Source: Dyadobacter bucti (lineage in GTDB: Bacteria; Bacteroidota; Bacteroidia; Cytophagales; Spirosomataceae). From it: 64,000 nucleotides of DNA. The DNA is taken from NCBI RefSeq assembly GCF_005869225.1, contig NZ_SWFP01000001.1, positions 1,302,001 through 1,366,000 of the forward strand. The letters are read 5' to 3'. Below are positions 35,167-45,612 of the stretch, in pieces. The translations under genes and the position numbers were made by a program. The first letter of the stretch is position 1, and each line of letters begins with the position of its first letter. The notes below the pieces were generated by a model, which saw only the letters and a program-made list of their open reading frames with translations, was not told the DNA's origin and made no database searches.

Positions 35167-35711
35167 ATTACAGCCTCTTCGTGTTCTTCTTTTTCTTCCT
35201 TCAGAAATCTGTGTAAAACCAGCCTTTTATGCCGTCCGATATGCGCTGCCCCTACCACTGCGGCCATCAATAGCATCGCCGCAAGCTCCACGCCGATCAT
35301 GTACACCCCGAATAATGACAGGGCCACCTCCCGTGGGTTTACGGTTTTGGGACCAAATGCTGCGCTTTCCGACCATAGTACCAGAACCAGAAACTCCGCA
35401 AACAGTATCGCCGCAAGCAGTGACGGGCCTATCCAGACTTTCATTTTCAACCATTTACGCTCCTGCTCCTCGGTTTCCTTACCCAGATTTAAAAGCATGA
35501 TCACAAAAATGAAAAGTACCATGATCGCCCCGGCGTAAATGATAATTTCCAGCAATGCCGCAAATGGCGCACCCAGCAAGTAAAACAGCATGGCATGCGA
35601 CAGTAACGAGACATTGAGATACAGCAAAGCATGCACCGGATTATGCCGGGTAATGACCAGAATTGTAGCAATCACGGTGACTGCTGCGGTTATATAAAAA
35701 GCGATATCCAT
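35163..35711 (-). CDS. nuoJ: NADH-quinone oxidoreductase subunit J
   Basis: This is a membrane subunit of complex I. The 182 residues show the family pattern HNPVHALLYLNVSLLSHAMLFYLLGAPFAALLEIIIYAGAIMVLFIFVIMLLNLG, including the conserved segment of TM3 with its pi-bulge Tyr/Gly (IYAGAIMVLF). The acidic C-terminus (KEEKEEHEEAVI) is typical of the phylum. It starts 4 bp after the end of nuoI and overlaps nuoK. Confidence 0.95.
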   Translation of the reverse strand: MDIAFYITAAVTVIATILVITRHNPVHALLYLNVSLLSHAMLFYLLGAPFAALLEIIIYAGAIMVLFIFVIMLLNLGKETEEQERKWLKMKVWIGPSLLAAILFAEFLVLVLWSESAAFGPKTVNPREVALSLFGVYMIGVELAAMLLMAAVVGAAHIGRHKRLVLHRFLKEEKEEHEEAVI

Positions 35712-35714
35712 AGG

Positions 35715-36230
35715 TTATGGTAATAAGCTGCGTACATCCACCGGCGGCTCCTCGTTCTCTCCTTCTCCCTTGCCTTTCACTCCGGCAGCCAACCCGGCCA
35801 CCTTGTAATAATTGTATCCGGGATATTTCCCTTCGCTATTGATGAGCAGGTCTTCCTTTTCGTAAACCAGGTTCTGCCGGTCGTATTCTCCCATTTCAAA
35901 ATCAGGGATAAGCTGTATGGCATAAGTAGGGCATGCTTCCTCACAATAACCGCAGAATATGCATCTCGAAAAATTGATCCTGAAAAACTCCGGGTACCTT
36001 CTGCCGTTCTCATCCTCGGTAGCCTGCAAGGAAATGCAATCTACAGGACAAGCCGCCGCACACAGGTAACAACCTACGCAACGCTCGCCCATATCGGGGT
36101 CACGCGTGAGCACGATCCGTCCCCGCCAGCGGGGATGCAGCACCACTTTTTCTTCCGGGTACTGAATGGTCTCCCGTTTTCTGAACATATGCAGAAAAGT
36201 CAACCACATTGTTCTTAGTAAACTGATCAT
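35715..36230 (-). CDS. nuoI: NADH-quinone oxidoreductase subunit I (2x 4Fe-4S ferredoxin)
   Basis: This peripheral-arm subunit carries clusters N6a and N6b between NuoB and the rest of the hydrophilic arm. The 171 residues contain two canonical motifs, [19 protein letters not shown] and [19 protein letters not shown], each CxxCxxCxxxCP. The N-terminal segment [24 protein letters not shown] is the amphipathic membrane-contact helix usual for NuoI. It lies 21 bp downstream of nuoH. Confidence 0.97.
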   Translation of the reverse strand: MISLLRTMWLTFLHMFRKRETIQYPEEKVVLHPRWRGRIVLTRDPDMGERCVGCYLCAAACPVDCISLQATEDENGRRYPEFFRINFSRCIFCGYCEEACPTYAIQLIPDFEMGEYDRQNLVYEKEDLLINSEGKYPGYNYYKVAGLAAGVKGKGEGENEEPPVDVRSLLP

Positions 36231-36251
36231 GATGCTGCGGTTTAGATTGTG

Positions 36252-37205
36252 TCAGCCTTTTAGTAATGCAAATGCACCGGTTATTAACAAATTCAGAAGC
36301 GCGACGGGCAGGATGATTTTCCAGCCATATTCCATCAGCTGATCATACCTCGGCCTGGGAAGCGATGCCCGCAGGAGTATGAAAAGCACGATGAAGACAA
36401 ATGTTTTTAATGCAAACCAAACCAGCGGCGGCAGGAACGGCCCCAGCCATCCGCCGAAAAAGATGGTGACCACCATGGCTGAGACCAGTGTTATACCGAG
36501 GTATTCACCAATGAAGAACATCCCGAACTTCATACCGGAGTATTCAGAGTGAAACCCTGCCACCAGCTCACTTTCAGCCTCGGGAATATCAAACGGCAGC
36601 CGGTGCGTTTCGGCAATTCCGGCGATCAGGAACAGTATAAAACCGACCGGCTGCGTTACCACGAACCAATGATCCTTTTGCGCCATCACAATATCAGTGA
36701 GCCGGAAAGAACCCGAAAGCATCACCACACCCATGAGTGAGAGCCCCATAAAAACTTCGTAACTGATCATCTGGGAAGCTCCCCGCAGGGCACCAAGCAA
36801 TGAATATTTGTTATTGGACGCCCACCCGCCAAGTACAATGCTATACACGCCCAGGGACGACATGGCCAGAAAAAAGAGCAATCCGATATTCAAGTCGGCA
36901 ACCAGGATACCCGGGGCGAAAGGAACAACTACAAAACTCAGCAACACCGCAGCGGCAACGATCGCCGGGGCAATAACAAAGATGGTTTTCTCGGCAAACG
37001 GAGGTATCCAGTCTTCTTTAAAAAACAGTTTGATGGTATCCGCCGCGACAATCAACAACCCGAAAGGCCCTGCGCGGTTGGGCCCGTAGCGGTCCTGCCA
37101 CAATGCGAGCATACGGCGTTCCAGCCAGATGAGCCAGGCAGCGATAGTGGTCAGCGTGAACAGCATGACGACGATCATCAGCAGATAACGGAATACCTCA
37201 TTCAT
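36252..37205 (-). CDS. nuoH: NADH-quinone oxidoreductase subunit H
   Basis: This is the heel subunit that forms the quinone chamber with NuoB and NuoD. The 317 residues have about eight TM spans and family motifs [85 protein letters not shown] and [18 protein letters not shown], including the conserved Glu residues of the E-channel loop. The ATG overlaps the nuoG stop (ATGA). Confidence 0.97.
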   Translation of the reverse strand: MNEVFRYLLMIVVMLFTLTTIAAWLIWLERRMLALWQDRYGPNRAGPFGLLIVAADTIKLFFKEDWIPPFAEKTIFVIAPAIVAAAVLLSFVVVPFAPGILVADLNIGLLFFLAMSSLGVYSIVLGGWASNNKYSLLGALRGASQMISYEVFMGLSLMGVVMLSGSFRLTDIVMAQKDHWFVVTQPVGFILFLIAGIAETHRLPFDIPEAESELVAGFHSEYSGMKFGMFFIGEYLGITLVSAMVVTIFFGGWLGPFLPPLVWFALKTFVFIVLFILLRASLPRPRYDQLMEYGWKIILPVALLNLLITGAFALLKG

Positions 37206-39901
37206 GACATTGTTTTGGTTAAAATCCCTTTGGCAGGCCAGACGGTACCAAGCATGGAAGGAAGGTTATATGGCATCGCAGCCAGACCTTCGGGCAATGC
37301 CTCTTTTCTGATGACCGGCAGATCATAACCCTGATCGCCGATCTGCACATGTAAAATATCCCCTTCGCCTACACGCAGACGTTCCGCATCCACATTACCA
37401 ACCATGATATACGGCCTGGCCGATCGGCTGGCGACGGATGGTGAATACACACTCAGTTCGTCGGAACCGAAAATATGCGGTAGAGAAATGATCACCGTTT
37501 CTCCTGTATGCGGTTTAAAAGCGGTCGGAATATTATCCTGAAAACCTGCCTTTGAAACCAGTCCTTCCCGGAAAAGCCGGACGCCGGGATCACCACCATG
37601 CAGCGGACCGCCCACTTCTATCTGGTACTTGTTAATGGATTGGACCGAATTCCAGCCCGGTGACCAGTAAAAGGGGATCAATGGCGCAGGGGGCATCCCG
37701 CGGTATCCTTCCATTGTAAACGAAAATGGTGAATCGGTATCTTCCGGCGGCTTGGGTTCGCTGACGGCCACATTGGCCAGCATGGACGTACGGCCGCTGA
37801 ACCGGTGCGGCTCCCGGGGTATCCGCTGCCCGTTGATCCGGAAATCGGCCGGAGGCGCTACGGTTTCAACCCCGCGGAACTGCGGCAAAACGGCAATGAG
37901 CTCTTCCGTGAGATTGTCCAGTTCATGGAGGTCCTCCGGCATGATACCATTGCGAAATTGCCTGAATTCGTCCAGCCAGCGCCAGCTTTCTCTGATGTTC
38001 TGATTTTTGGGCATAAAAACCTGAAAAAACCGCTGTGCCCGTCCCTCGTTATTGACAAGTGTACCCTCCCCTTCCGCAAAAGTGGCTGCGGGGATCAGTA
38101 TTGTGGCCTTGCCTGTGGTTTCATTATGAAGGTGATCCAGTACGATGATATTTTTAAAACCACTGAGAAAATGGTCGATATCAGCTTTTGCTCCTCTTCT
38201 GTACAAATCGTTTTCCAGGATAATGGCTGTATCCGCATCCTCATTTTCCATAGCTCTGGTCAGGGAGGGAGCCTGCATCATGCCGAGTCCCGCTGAATTA
38301 CATTCGGGAAGCACAAAACAGAGGCCGGCTTTCTTATGCTCCATTTCCAGCGCCAATGCGATGTTATAGGCAGCTTTGACTATATCTTCATTGAAAAGCG
38401 TGGTACCCGAAACGATCAGCGGTCTTTCGGCCTTTTCTAAAATATCCGCAACATGTTTTGCGATTTCCAGCGTCTGATTGTTCATCCCGTTGGGTACCGG
38501 AGCGGTATTGTTCAGGTAATCGGCTATGGCAAAACCAAAGCGTGCAATGTCATCCGGGGCCACATGAAAGGTCTCAGAGGCCACCTCGTCGAGTTTGGTT
38601 TCGATGGGGTAAGCAATAAAAAGCTCTCCTTTTTCCTCCTGGATAAGCTCACGCAAAGCAGCGTCATGCCAGGCAGGGATATTGATATTTGCTGCATTTT
38701 CGAGTGGTTTTTGCCTCACCGCCTGCCTTAATGCCAGCGCGAGCCTGGGAGCGGAGTTGGTGGGATCTTCGCCCAGGATGAGTACCACATCGGCTTGCTC
38801 TGTTTCTTTCAGCGAAGGTGTGTGCACGCGGCCGCAGTTCAGGACTTCGAGCACGGTATGGGTCAGGTGGGCTTCATTTTCCGGGATACCCTGGTAAAAA
38901 TGCTGTTTTCCAACGAGTTGCCGCAATGCAAAGTTGGCCTCAAGTGACGCCCTCGGCGACCCTATCCCGATTATTTTACCGCCGAGTAAAACCGCCGCCA
39001 GAATATTAAATAAATTCTCTTTATCGCCTGTATCAGCTATTTTGCCACGGATTACCGGTTGCCGGACTCTGGTTATATCATTGACAAACTCGTAGCCAAA
39101 CCGGCCACGGTCGCATATAAAGTACCCATTCACCTCACTGTTGAACCGGCTGGTGACCTGTCTCAACTCTCCATACCGCTCGCCGGCAATGATATTGCAG
39201 CCCAGACTGCAATGCTGGCAAATGGAAGGCGCCATCGTCATGTCCCATTTCCGGGTGTAATGTTCTTTCAGGGTTTTGTCTGTAAAAACGCCGGTAGGGC
39301 ATATCTCAGCCAGGTTTCCGCTGAACTCGTTTTCGAGTATGCCGTCTTTTTCCCGCCCGAAATAAACATGGTCGTGGGCCGCAAAAACATCGAGGTCTTT
39401 TCCGCCTGCATAATCTTTGTAAAACCGCACACAGCGGTAGCACTGGATACAGCGGTTCATTTCATGGTTGATAAACGGCCCCAGGTACTGATTTCTGTAG
39501 GTACGTTTGGGAAACCTGAAACGACGGTAAGCATGCCCGGTCATTACGGTCATATCCTGCAAATGGCAGGAACCGCCTTCGTCACATACCGCGCAGTCGT
39601 GCGGGTGGTTGGTCATGAGCCATTCCACATTCTGTGAGCGGAAATCTCTGGCGACGGGATCATCCACGGACACATACATATTGTCGCGGATACCCTCCAT
39701 ACACGACATCACCAGCCGGCCATTGGCATCGTTTTCGTCTTTAAAAACCTTGACAGCACATTGGCGGCAGGCACCTACCGAACCCATGGCCGGATGCCAG
39801 CAAAAATACGGCAGGTTGAAACCCAGTGTCAGGCAAGTTTCGAGCAGGTTTTTGCCCGGTTTTACTTCATAAGGCTTTTTATCGACATAAATGAGTGCCA
39901 T
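37202..39901 (-). CDS. nuoG: NADH-quinone oxidoreductase subunit G
   Basis: This iron-sulfur and molybdopterin-fold subunit of the NADH arm has 899 residues. At the N-terminus a 2Fe-2S ferredoxin uses Cys34, Cys45, Cys48 and a Cys near 66. Then come the HxxxCxxCxxxxxC site ([19 protein letters not shown]), a 4Fe-4S site ([17 protein letters not shown]) and the extra cluster motif [15 protein letters not shown] (N7-type, as in E. coli). The remainder is the molybdopterin oxidoreductase-like fold without catalytic cofactor, ending with a molydop-binding-like domain ([20 protein letters not shown]). It lies 6 bp after nuoF. Confidence 0.96.
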   Translation of the reverse strand: MALIYVDKKPYEVKPGKNLLETCLTLGFNLPYFCWHPAMGSVGACRQCAVKVFKDENDANGRLVMSCMEGIRDNMYVSVDDPVARDFRSQNVEWLMTNHPHDCAVCDEGGSCHLQDMTVMTGHAYRRFRFPKRTYRNQYLGPFINHEMNRCIQCYRCVRFYKDYAGGKDLDVFAAHDHVYFGREKDGILENEFSGNLAEICPTGVFTDKTLKEHYTRKWDMTMAPSICQHCSLGCNIIAGERYGELRQVTSRFNSEVNGYFICDRGRFGYEFVNDITRVRQPVIRGKIADTGDKENLFNILAAVLLGGKIIGIGSPRASLEANFALRQLVGKQHFYQGIPENEAHLTHTVLEVLNCGRVHTPSLKETEQADVVLILGEDPTNSAPRLALALRQAVRQKPLENAANINIPAWHDAALRELIQEEKGELFIAYPIETKLDEVASETFHVAPDDIARFGFAIADYLNNTAPVPNGMNNQTLEIAKHVADILEKAERPLIVSGTTLFNEDIVKAAYNIALALEMEHKKAGLCFVLPECNSAGLGMMQAPSLTRAMENEDADTAIILENDLYRRGAKADIDHFLSGFKNIIVLDHLHNETTGKATILIPAATFAEGEGTLVNNEGRAQRFFQVFMPKNQNIRESWRWLDEFRQFRNGIMPEDLHELDNLTEELIAVLPQFRGVETVAPPADFRINGQRIPREPHRFSGRTSMLANVAVSEPKPPEDTDSPFSFTMEGYRGMPPAPLIPFYWSPGWNSVQSINKYQIEVGGPLHGGDPGVRLFREGLVSKAGFQDNIPTAFKPHTGETVIISLPHIFGSDELSVYSPSVASRSARPYIMVGNVDAERLRVGEGDILHVQIGDQGYDLPVIRKEALPEGLAAMPYNLPSMLGTVWPAKGILTKTMS

Positions 39902-39907
39902 AATGAT

Positions 39908-41176
39908 CTACCGCCAGGGGCATTTTTTTTGACTGATATGCGTTTCAAAATCCTCTCTGAAATATTTCAGCGCACTTTGCAATGGTTCCATCGCCCCGGG
40001 GGCCAGCGCACAGAAAGTATTGCCGGGCCCCAGAAAGCGCGTATGCATGTCGAGCAACTGCAAGTCTTCCGTCCTACCCTCTCCCTTTTCTATGGAAAGC
40101 AGTATTTTCTCTGTCCAGGGCAGCCCTTCCCGGCAGGGCGTACACCAGCCGCACGATTCCTGCGCGAAGAAATGTTCGAGATTATGCACGAAACCGACGG
40201 GACAAGTATGATCGTCCAGAATGATCATCGTGCCGGTTCCCAGCCTGCTTCCCGCGGCAGCTACCGATTTGAAGTCCAGTTTCACATCCAGATGTTCTTT
40301 TACCAAAAAATCAGTGGAAGCACCTCCGGGCAACGCTCCTTTGAACCTGTATCCGTTGGCCATCCCTCCGGCATGCACTTCGATCAGTTCCCGCATGGTG
40401 ACGCCCATCGGCAGCTCCCAAAGCCCCGGTTTCCTGACTCGCCCGCTGACACCATATATCTTGGTCCCTGCATCGCTTCCGCCCAGGCTTTTGAACCACT
40501 CGGGGCCGTTATTGATGATATGCGGGATGTTGCAGAACGTTTCCACATTATTGACAATGGTAGGCTTGCCAAACAGGCCGCTCACCTGCGGAAAAGGTGG
40601 CTTGGTCCGGGGAGTGGCCCTTTTGCCTTCCAATGCATTGAGCAAGGCGGTTTCTTCACCACATATATAGCGGCCTACCCCGGTGTGCAGGTACATTTCC
40701 AGGCTGTAACCGGTACCCAATATATTCTTTCCGAGATAACCCGCCGCATACGCTTCATCCATCGCATGCCTGAGCAGCCTGCCTGCTTTTTTGTAGGCCC
40801 AGCGTAAAAAGATATACGATATACTGGCCTGAATGGCATATGCGGAAATGATCATACCTTCTATCAGCTGGTGCGGGTTGCCTTCCATGAGCATTCTGTC
40901 TTTGAAGGTACCCGGCTCCATTTCGTCCGCATTACAGATCAGATATTTGACGGCATGGTCGCCGGTCATGGGAACGAAACTCCATTTCATGCCGGTATTA
41001 AAACCCGCTCCTCCCCTGCCTTTCAAGTCCGAATCCTGTACTGTTTTGGTAATATCTGCCGGCCCCATGGTTGTAAGCGCCTTCCGCAAGGCCTGGTATC
41101 CGCCCGCTCTCTCATAGTCCCTGAGATTATATGGGGGCCGGTTAAAGCTGATATGCTGGGTGAGCGGTGTTTCCAT
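39908..41176 (-). CDS. nuoF: NADH-quinone oxidoreductase subunit F (NADH/FMN-binding)
   Basis: This is the entry point for electrons from NADH, carrying FMN and cluster N3. The 422 residues include the nucleotide/FMN motif LKGRGGAGFNTGMKW, CNADEMEPGTFKDR, GAGRYICGEETALL-type sequence (GVGRYICGEETALLNALEG) and the cluster motif ESCGWCTPCREG with the fourth Cys in NTFCALAPGAMEP. The start lies 1 bp after the nuoE stop. Confidence 0.97.
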   Translation of the reverse strand: METPLTQHISFNRPPYNLRDYERAGGYQALRKALTTMGPADITKTVQDSDLKGRGGAGFNTGMKWSFVPMTGDHAVKYLICNADEMEPGTFKDRMLMEGNPHQLIEGMIISAYAIQASISYIFLRWAYKKAGRLLRHAMDEAYAAGYLGKNILGTGYSLEMYLHTGVGRYICGEETALLNALEGKRATPRTKPPFPQVSGLFGKPTIVNNVETFCNIPHIINNGPEWFKSLGGSDAGTKIYGVSGRVRKPGLWELPMGVTMRELIEVHAGGMANGYRFKGALPGGASTDFLVKEHLDVKLDFKSVAAAGSRLGTGTMIILDDHTCPVGFVHNLEHFFAQESCGWCTPCREGLPWTEKILLSIEKGEGRTEDLQLLDMHTRFLGPGNTFCALAPGAMEPLQSALKYFREDFETHISQKKCPWR

Positions 41177-41177
41177 G

Positions 41178-41657
41178 TCAGTGGTATCCGTCTAAAATTT
41201 CATCGAGCCTGTCTTCGGTCAGGTCCCTGAACAATTCATTGTTGATCATCAGCGCCGGGGCATGGTCGCAGGTTCCCAGGCATGCGTTGGGCAGGAGTGT
41301 AAACCGGCCGTCGGGTGTGGTTTCACCAAAACTGATATGGAGCCTGTCGCGGATATAACCATAAATTTTTTGATAACCCATTACATAGCAGCTGATACTG
41401 TCGCACAGCAGGATCACATTCCTCCCGACAGGCCTTCTGAAAACAAGGTTATAGAATGTCGCCACGCTTTCAAGCTCCTCGGGCGAAATTTCCAGGTGCC
41501 CGGCGATCGCGCGCAGGCTCTCGTCCGAGACCCATCCGCGGTGTTGCTGCACAACTTTCAATGCCTCAATAGCCGCTGCCTTTCGAAAAGGTACCAGGGA
41601 GATTTCATGGTCGATCTCGGTAATTTCCTCCGTTGTAAGTGTTTCCAGGATGGTCAT
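41178..41657 (-). CDS. nuoE: NADH-quinone oxidoreductase subunit E (2Fe-2S)
   Basis: This thioredoxin-like subunit holds cluster N1a and partners NuoF. The 159 residues have an N-terminal helical part (IEALKVVQQHRGWVSDESLRAIAGHLEI) and the four ligands in LCDSISCYVMG (CxxxxC) and PNACLGTCDHAPALMIN (CxxxC), the normal NuoE spacing. It lies 18 bp after nuoCD. Confidence 0.96.
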   Translation of the reverse strand: MTILETLTTEEITEIDHEISLVPFRKAAAIEALKVVQQHRGWVSDESLRAIAGHLEISPEELESVATFYNLVFRRPVGRNVILLCDSISCYVMGYQKIYGYIRDRLHISFGETTPDGRFTLLPNACLGTCDHAPALMINNELFRDLTEDRLDEILDGYH

Positions 41658-41675
41658 GATCAGGATATTTCATGG

Positions 41676-43442
41676 TTATCTGTCTATATCTGCCAAAACA
41701 TAATCGATGCTTCCCAGGATCGACAGCAGGTCGGCGACCGTGTAACCCTTGCTGATATACGGCAGCATCTGCATGTGCGGAAACGACGGGGTGCGGATCC
41801 TCACCCGGTATGCCGAAGTGCTTCCGTCGCTGGTCAGATAGTAGCCGTTCGCGCCTTTGGTGGCTTCAATGCAGCTCATCGCTTCTCCCGGCGGGATCAC
41901 CGGCCCCCAGCTCACATTCAGAAAATGGGTGATGAGCGTTTCAATGTCCTGCATTGTATTTTTCTTCAATGGCGGGGTGGTGAGGGGATGATCCGACTTG
42001 TAAGAACCTTCGGGCATATTCTGAAGGCATTGTTCAATAATGCGGAGGCTCTGCCGCATTTCTTCCACCCGGATCACCGCCCGATCGTAACAGTCCCCGT
42101 TTTGAGCCGTAGGAATATCAAAATCGAAGTTTTCATAACCCGAGTAAGGCTGTTTTTTTCTAAAATCCCATTCATATCCGCAGGCTCTCAGTCCCGGACC
42201 TGTTACCCCCCACTCAATAGCTTCTTCCAATGTGTAAATACCGATAGCGACTGTACGTCCCCGGAAAATGCTGTTTCGCATCACCATCTGATCGTATTCA
42301 CGCAATTGTTTTGGAAAGTAATTAACAAAATCGCGCACCAGCTTATCCCAGCCCACTGGCAGATCCTGGGCTACGCCACCGATCCGGAACCAGTTGGGGT
42401 GCATTCTGGCGCCACATATGGCCTCTATGATATCAAAGATCTTTTCCCGGTCGGTAAACATGTAAAACACCGGTGAAAGCTGTCCAAGATCCTGTGCAAA
42501 AGTGCCGTACCAGACCAAATGACTGGCAATGCGGAACAACTCGCACAACATCACGCGTATTACCTCTACCCGTGCCGGAACCTGAATTCTCGCCAGTTTT
42601 TCAACGGCCAGCAGATAAGCCAGGTTGTTCATAACGCCGCCCAGGTAATCGACCCGGTCGGTGTAGGGGATATAGGTATGCCAGGATTGCCTTTCACCCA
42701 TTTTTTCGGCCCCGCGGTGGTGGAAACCAATGTCGGGAACTGCATCCACAATATCCTCTCCGTCCAGCTGAAGAATGATCCGGAGTACGCCGTGCGTGCC
42801 CGGGTGCTGCGGTCCCAGATTGAGGAACATAAAATCTGCATCGGCGCTATGCCTTTTCAAACCCCATTCCTCAGGGTTAAACTGCAGCGCTTCCTGTTCC
42901 GATGCCTGCTTTTCATCCCATAACCTGAAAGGTCCCATTTCGGTTGCCCTTGCCGGATGTTCTTTTCTCAGCGGGTGGCCGTTCCAGGTCACCGGCATGA
43001 GTATACGCCGTAAATTCGGATGCCCCTCAAACCGGATACCGAACATGTCGAATACTTCTCTTTCATACCAATTGGCATTTTTCCACAGGGATGAAATGGA
43101 GGCTATGGAAGGGTACTCTCCATGCAATGCCACTTTGAGCCGGACAAACCGGTTACGCCCGAAAGACAGTAAATGATAAACAACGGTGAAATCAGGGGGC
43201 ACAGAGCCATTCATCCCCACTTTCACCCGGTTGCGCTCATCCATCGCGCTGAGGTCGTAGAGCATACCAAAGGGACTGCGGATCTTCGTTTTGAGATGTG
43301 TCAGCAGTGTTACAATATGTTCTTTTTTAACCCAAAAAGTGGCTACACCGTCTGCTGTGGCCTGCGGTTTGAAAGCTGCTTCGCCGAAGACGGCAAACAG
43401 TTCATCTTCCAGGCTTGAATCGGTATCCTTGCTATCAAACAT
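41676..43442 (-). CDS. nuoC: NADH-quinone oxidoreductase fused subunits C and D
   Basis: This is a single polypeptide that supplies both the 30-kDa and 49-kDa subunits of complex I, as in E. coli nuoC (nuoCD). I chose the ATG at 43442, which overlaps the end of nuoB (ATGTTTGA); the product has 588 residues. NuoC occupies about 10-185 ([49 protein letters not shown]). NuoD runs from about 195 to the end ([51 protein letters not shown]), ending [12 protein letters not shown] as NuoD does. The conserved quinone-site His and Tyr region is intact. Confidence 0.95.
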   Translation of the reverse strand: MFDSKDTDSSLEDELFAVFGEAAFKPQATADGVATFWVKKEHIVTLLTHLKTKIRSPFGMLYDLSAMDERNRVKVGMNGSVPPDFTVVYHLLSFGRNRFVRLKVALHGEYPSIASISSLWKNANWYEREVFDMFGIRFEGHPNLRRILMPVTWNGHPLRKEHPARATEMGPFRLWDEKQASEQEALQFNPEEWGLKRHSADADFMFLNLGPQHPGTHGVLRIILQLDGEDIVDAVPDIGFHHRGAEKMGERQSWHTYIPYTDRVDYLGGVMNNLAYLLAVEKLARIQVPARVEVIRVMLCELFRIASHLVWYGTFAQDLGQLSPVFYMFTDREKIFDIIEAICGARMHPNWFRIGGVAQDLPVGWDKLVRDFVNYFPKQLREYDQMVMRNSIFRGRTVAIGIYTLEEAIEWGVTGPGLRACGYEWDFRKKQPYSGYENFDFDIPTAQNGDCYDRAVIRVEEMRQSLRIIEQCLQNMPEGSYKSDHPLTTPPLKKNTMQDIETLITHFLNVSWGPVIPPGEAMSCIEATKGANGYYLTSDGSTSAYRVRIRTPSFPHMQMLPYISKGYTVADLLSILGSIDYVLADIDR

Positions 43443-44073
43443 TGTCAGGCGTACGGAAATCAATGATTTTCGCTCTTTCTTCTCTTTTTTCGACACGCAT
43501 CACCGGCTTTTCGGGCCTGATGACGCCCTGGGGACCAATAGCCCAGCTTAGTGGCCGCTGTTCCTTTCCAACCGATTCGGCCAGGAGCATAAGCCCTTGC
43601 ATAAAAGCATCCGGGCGCGGCGGGCAGCCGGGAACATACACGTCCACGGGAAGGAATTTATCCACACCCTGCACCACGCTGTAAATGTCGTACATCCCCC
43701 CGGAGTTGGCGCATGAACCCATGGAAATCACCCACTTAGGTTCTTTCATTTGTTCGTGGAGCCTTTTGATGATCGGGGCCATTTTAACAAAAACAGTCCC
43801 GGCGATCACCATCACATCCGCTTCCCGGGGCGTGCCGCGGATCACTTCTGCGCCGAAACGTGCCACATCGTACTTGCTCGTCAGGCTGGTAGCCATTTCC
43901 ACGAAGCAACAGGAAAGCCCGAAATGGAACGGCCACATGGAATTTTTACGCCCCCATGCCAGCAAATCCTGAACGGTCGTGAGCATTATGCTTTGCCCTA
44001 CTGATTCTTCGAATGAACTTGTTCCCTTGGTCGTAACGGCGGGATCTGACGGTTTGCTAAGCCACCATTTCAT
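43435..44073 (-). CDS. nuoB: NADH-quinone oxidoreductase subunit B (4Fe-4S N2)
   Basis: This subunit carries cluster N2, which passes electrons to quinone. The 212 residues hold the adjacent cysteines in [11 protein letters not shown] and the other ligands in [11 protein letters not shown] and [14 protein letters not shown]. It is somewhat longer than usual because of a polar C-terminal tail ([20 protein letters not shown]). Its ATG overlaps the nuoA stop and its own stop overlaps the nuoCD start. Confidence 0.97.
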   Translation of the reverse strand: MKWWLSKPSDPAVTTKGTSSFEESVGQSIMLTTVQDLLAWGRKNSMWPFHFGLSCCFVEMATSLTSKYDVARFGAEVIRGTPREADVMVIAGTVFVKMAPIIKRLHEQMKEPKWVISMGSCANSGGMYDIYSVVQGVDKFLPVDVYVPGCPPRPDAFMQGLMLLAESVGKEQRPLSWAIGPQGVIRPEKPVMRVEKREERAKIIDFRTPDNV

Positions 44074-44504
44074 AGTACAGGATCTTTAAAGGGTAGCTTA
44101 CGGTAAGCTTTCAGGATTTTTTTCCCGTCAGGTCCGAAATTCAGCGCCCCTATGCTCCATTCATAAATCAAAACGGCGAATAATAACCCTATAAAAACAC
44201 AAATGCTGAGGTAACCCGGCCATCCGAGTTCACGGAAAGCCAAAGCCCACAGCACGATAAAAACCACTTCAATATCAAAAATGACGAACATCATGGCTAC
44301 AAGGTAGAACTGCGCGGAGAACCTCAGCCTTGCCGAACCGGTTTCGAGAATGCCCGATTCATACGGCTGACCGGAAGCTCCGCCCTGATGACGTTGTCCT
44401 AAAAAGTAAGAAAGTGAAATGATCAGTGTTAATAATGCAAAAACCAGTAAAGTATAGACCCAAAAAGGCCACCCTGGCGCACCAGACGCATTTAAACCAT
44501 CCAT
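44070..44504 (-). CDS. nuoA: NADH-quinone oxidoreductase subunit A
   Basis: This is the first gene of the complex I operon. The ATG at 44504 gives 144 residues; an in-frame TTG two codons upstream is less likely. Three membrane spans are present with family motifs [41 protein letters not shown], including the conserved Asp/Glu pair in FDIEVVF. No certain promoter was found in the 92 bp to the CBS gene upstream, so read-through from that gene is possible. Confidence 0.96.
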   Translation of the reverse strand: MDGLNASGAPGWPFWVYTLLVFALLTLIISLSYFLGQRHQGGASGQPYESGILETGSARLRFSAQFYLVAMMFVIFDIEVVFIVLWALAFRELGWPGYLSICVFIGLLFAVLIYEWSIGALNFGPDGKKILKAYRKLPFKDPVL

Positions 44505-44596
44505 AAGCAATCGAATTTTAAAAAAGCGGAAACAGAAAAAGCTGTCTTTTCTTAAAATAACGTGATGCGAAAATGAAAATCCGGGATCGAAGCTGT

Positions 44597-45028
44597 TTAA
44601 ATGCCCGTGATGTAGTGTTTCAGGTTCCCGATGATGAATTCCTGATCTTCGATGATATACTTTACAACATCACCGATCGAGATGATGCCCATGAGTTGTT
44701 CGTCGTCGATAACCGGCAGATGCCTGATAAATTTGTCCGTCATGAAGGACATACAATCTTCGATGGTTGTATCAGATGATACCGTCAGGGGATTCATCGT
44801 CATGATTTCCCTGACCCTTAGTTCTTTGGAGGCCTTTCCTCTCAGGATAACTTTGCGTGCATAATCCCTTTCAGTGAAGATCCCGACGACCTTCTGTTGT
44901 TCCATAACCAGGAGCGCACCGATGTTCTTTTCAGCCATCAGTTCCAGAGCTTCAAAAACAGTGTTATCCGGGCAAATCGACACCGGCCCTGTTTTTTTTG
45001 TTTCGAGAATGTTTCTGACTTTTCCCAT
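44597..45028 (-). CDS. Two-CBS-domain protein
   Basis: This is a small cytoplasmic protein of two CBS domains, which usually bind adenine nucleotides. The 143 residues include CBS1 at about 12-65 (VFEALELMAEKNIGALLVMEQQKVVGIFTERDYARKV) and CBS2 at about 76-132 (LTVSSDTTIEDCMSFMTDKFIRHLPVIDDEQLMGIISIGDVVKYII), with the typical GIxTExD and GIISxGD motifs. The start has a clear Shine-Dalgarno (AAGGAG, 6 bp before ATG), unusual for Bacteroidota, where SD signals are weak. It is on the same strand as, and 92 bp upstream of, nuoA, so co-expression with complex I is possible. The target is unknown. Confidence 0.88.
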   Translation of the reverse strand: MGKVRNILETKKTGPVSICPDNTVFEALELMAEKNIGALLVMEQQKVVGIFTERDYARKVILRGKASKELRVREIMTMNPLTVSSDTTIEDCMSFMTDKFIRHLPVIDDEQLMGIISIGDVVKYIIEDQEFIIGNLKHYITGI

Positions 45029-45197
45029 AATTTACTCCTTCTCTTGACAGATTCAGCGATAAATTGGTAATTATAAAGCTAACTTTTTTTTTGAGAAAAA
45101 ACTAATATTCTAATATTTTTTTGCACTTTATTTTCTAAGCCGCTTTTACTCCCCATAATCATGCGCCGACCGAGCATGGAAAAGGCCAAGCCAAATA

Positions 45198-45205
45198 TAT
45201 TTTTG
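45198..45205 (+). promoter_or_regulatory. Candidate -7 box for the YCII/ECF42 operon (TATTTTTG)
   Basis: TATTTTTG is an exact TAnnTTTG match lying 56 bp before the YCII gene start. No TTG-type -33 element is evident upstream. The whole 233-bp intergenic region is AT-rich, so a chance match is possible. Confidence 0.3.
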
Positions 45206-45261
45206 TTTAAAATATGTCCGGAAAAGCATAACATGATGTACTATATCAGAAAAAAACTATC

Positions 45262-45612
45262 ATGAAAAAATTCTTATTGCTTATCCGTGAGGATATTAGC
45301 CGGCTGTCACAAATGTCGGAGGAAGAAATGCAACAGGACATAGCCGAGATGAACAGCTGGGTGGAGGATCTCATCAGATTTGACAGCTTCATTTCCGGGG
45401 AACCTTTGGAAAATGATTTTAAACTGGTCGGCAAGCAGGTGCCGACAGACGGCCTGTTTATCGACGCCAGGGAGGGCATCAGCGGCTACCTGATGATCCA
45501 GGCAGAGAACCTGGAACAGGCGGCTGCTATTGCAGAACAGTGTCCGCATATCATTGAAGGCAAGATCAGCATAGAGGTACGTCCCATCATGGAGATTCCG
45601 CAATCATCGTGA
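45262..45612 (+). CDS. YCII/DGPF-domain protein (ECF42 partner)
   Basis: The 116-residue cytoplasmic protein begins MKKFLLLIREDISRLSQMSEEEMQQ and has the YCII-related fold: an N-terminal strand, a helix pair, ISGEPLENDFKLVG, then GLFIDAREGISGYLMIQAENLEQAAAIAEQCPHI and IEVRPIME. The DxREGISGYLMIxA segment corresponds to the D-G-P-F region, here D-A-R-E, as in many family members. Its stop overlaps the GTG of the following sigma factor gene. That pairing is the known genomic hallmark of ECF42 sigma factors. The biochemical role of DGPF proteins is not established. Confidence 0.9.
   Translation: MKKFLLLIREDISRLSQMSEEEMQQDIAEMNSWVEDLIRFDSFISGEPLENDFKLVGKQVPTDGLFIDAREGISGYLMIQAENLEQAAAIAEQCPHIIEGKISIEVRPIMEIPQSS

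Noticed and set aside
41262..42476. 404-codon plus-strand frame opposite nuoE and nuoCD
   Set aside because: It crosses two certain genes in antisense and shows no family pattern.
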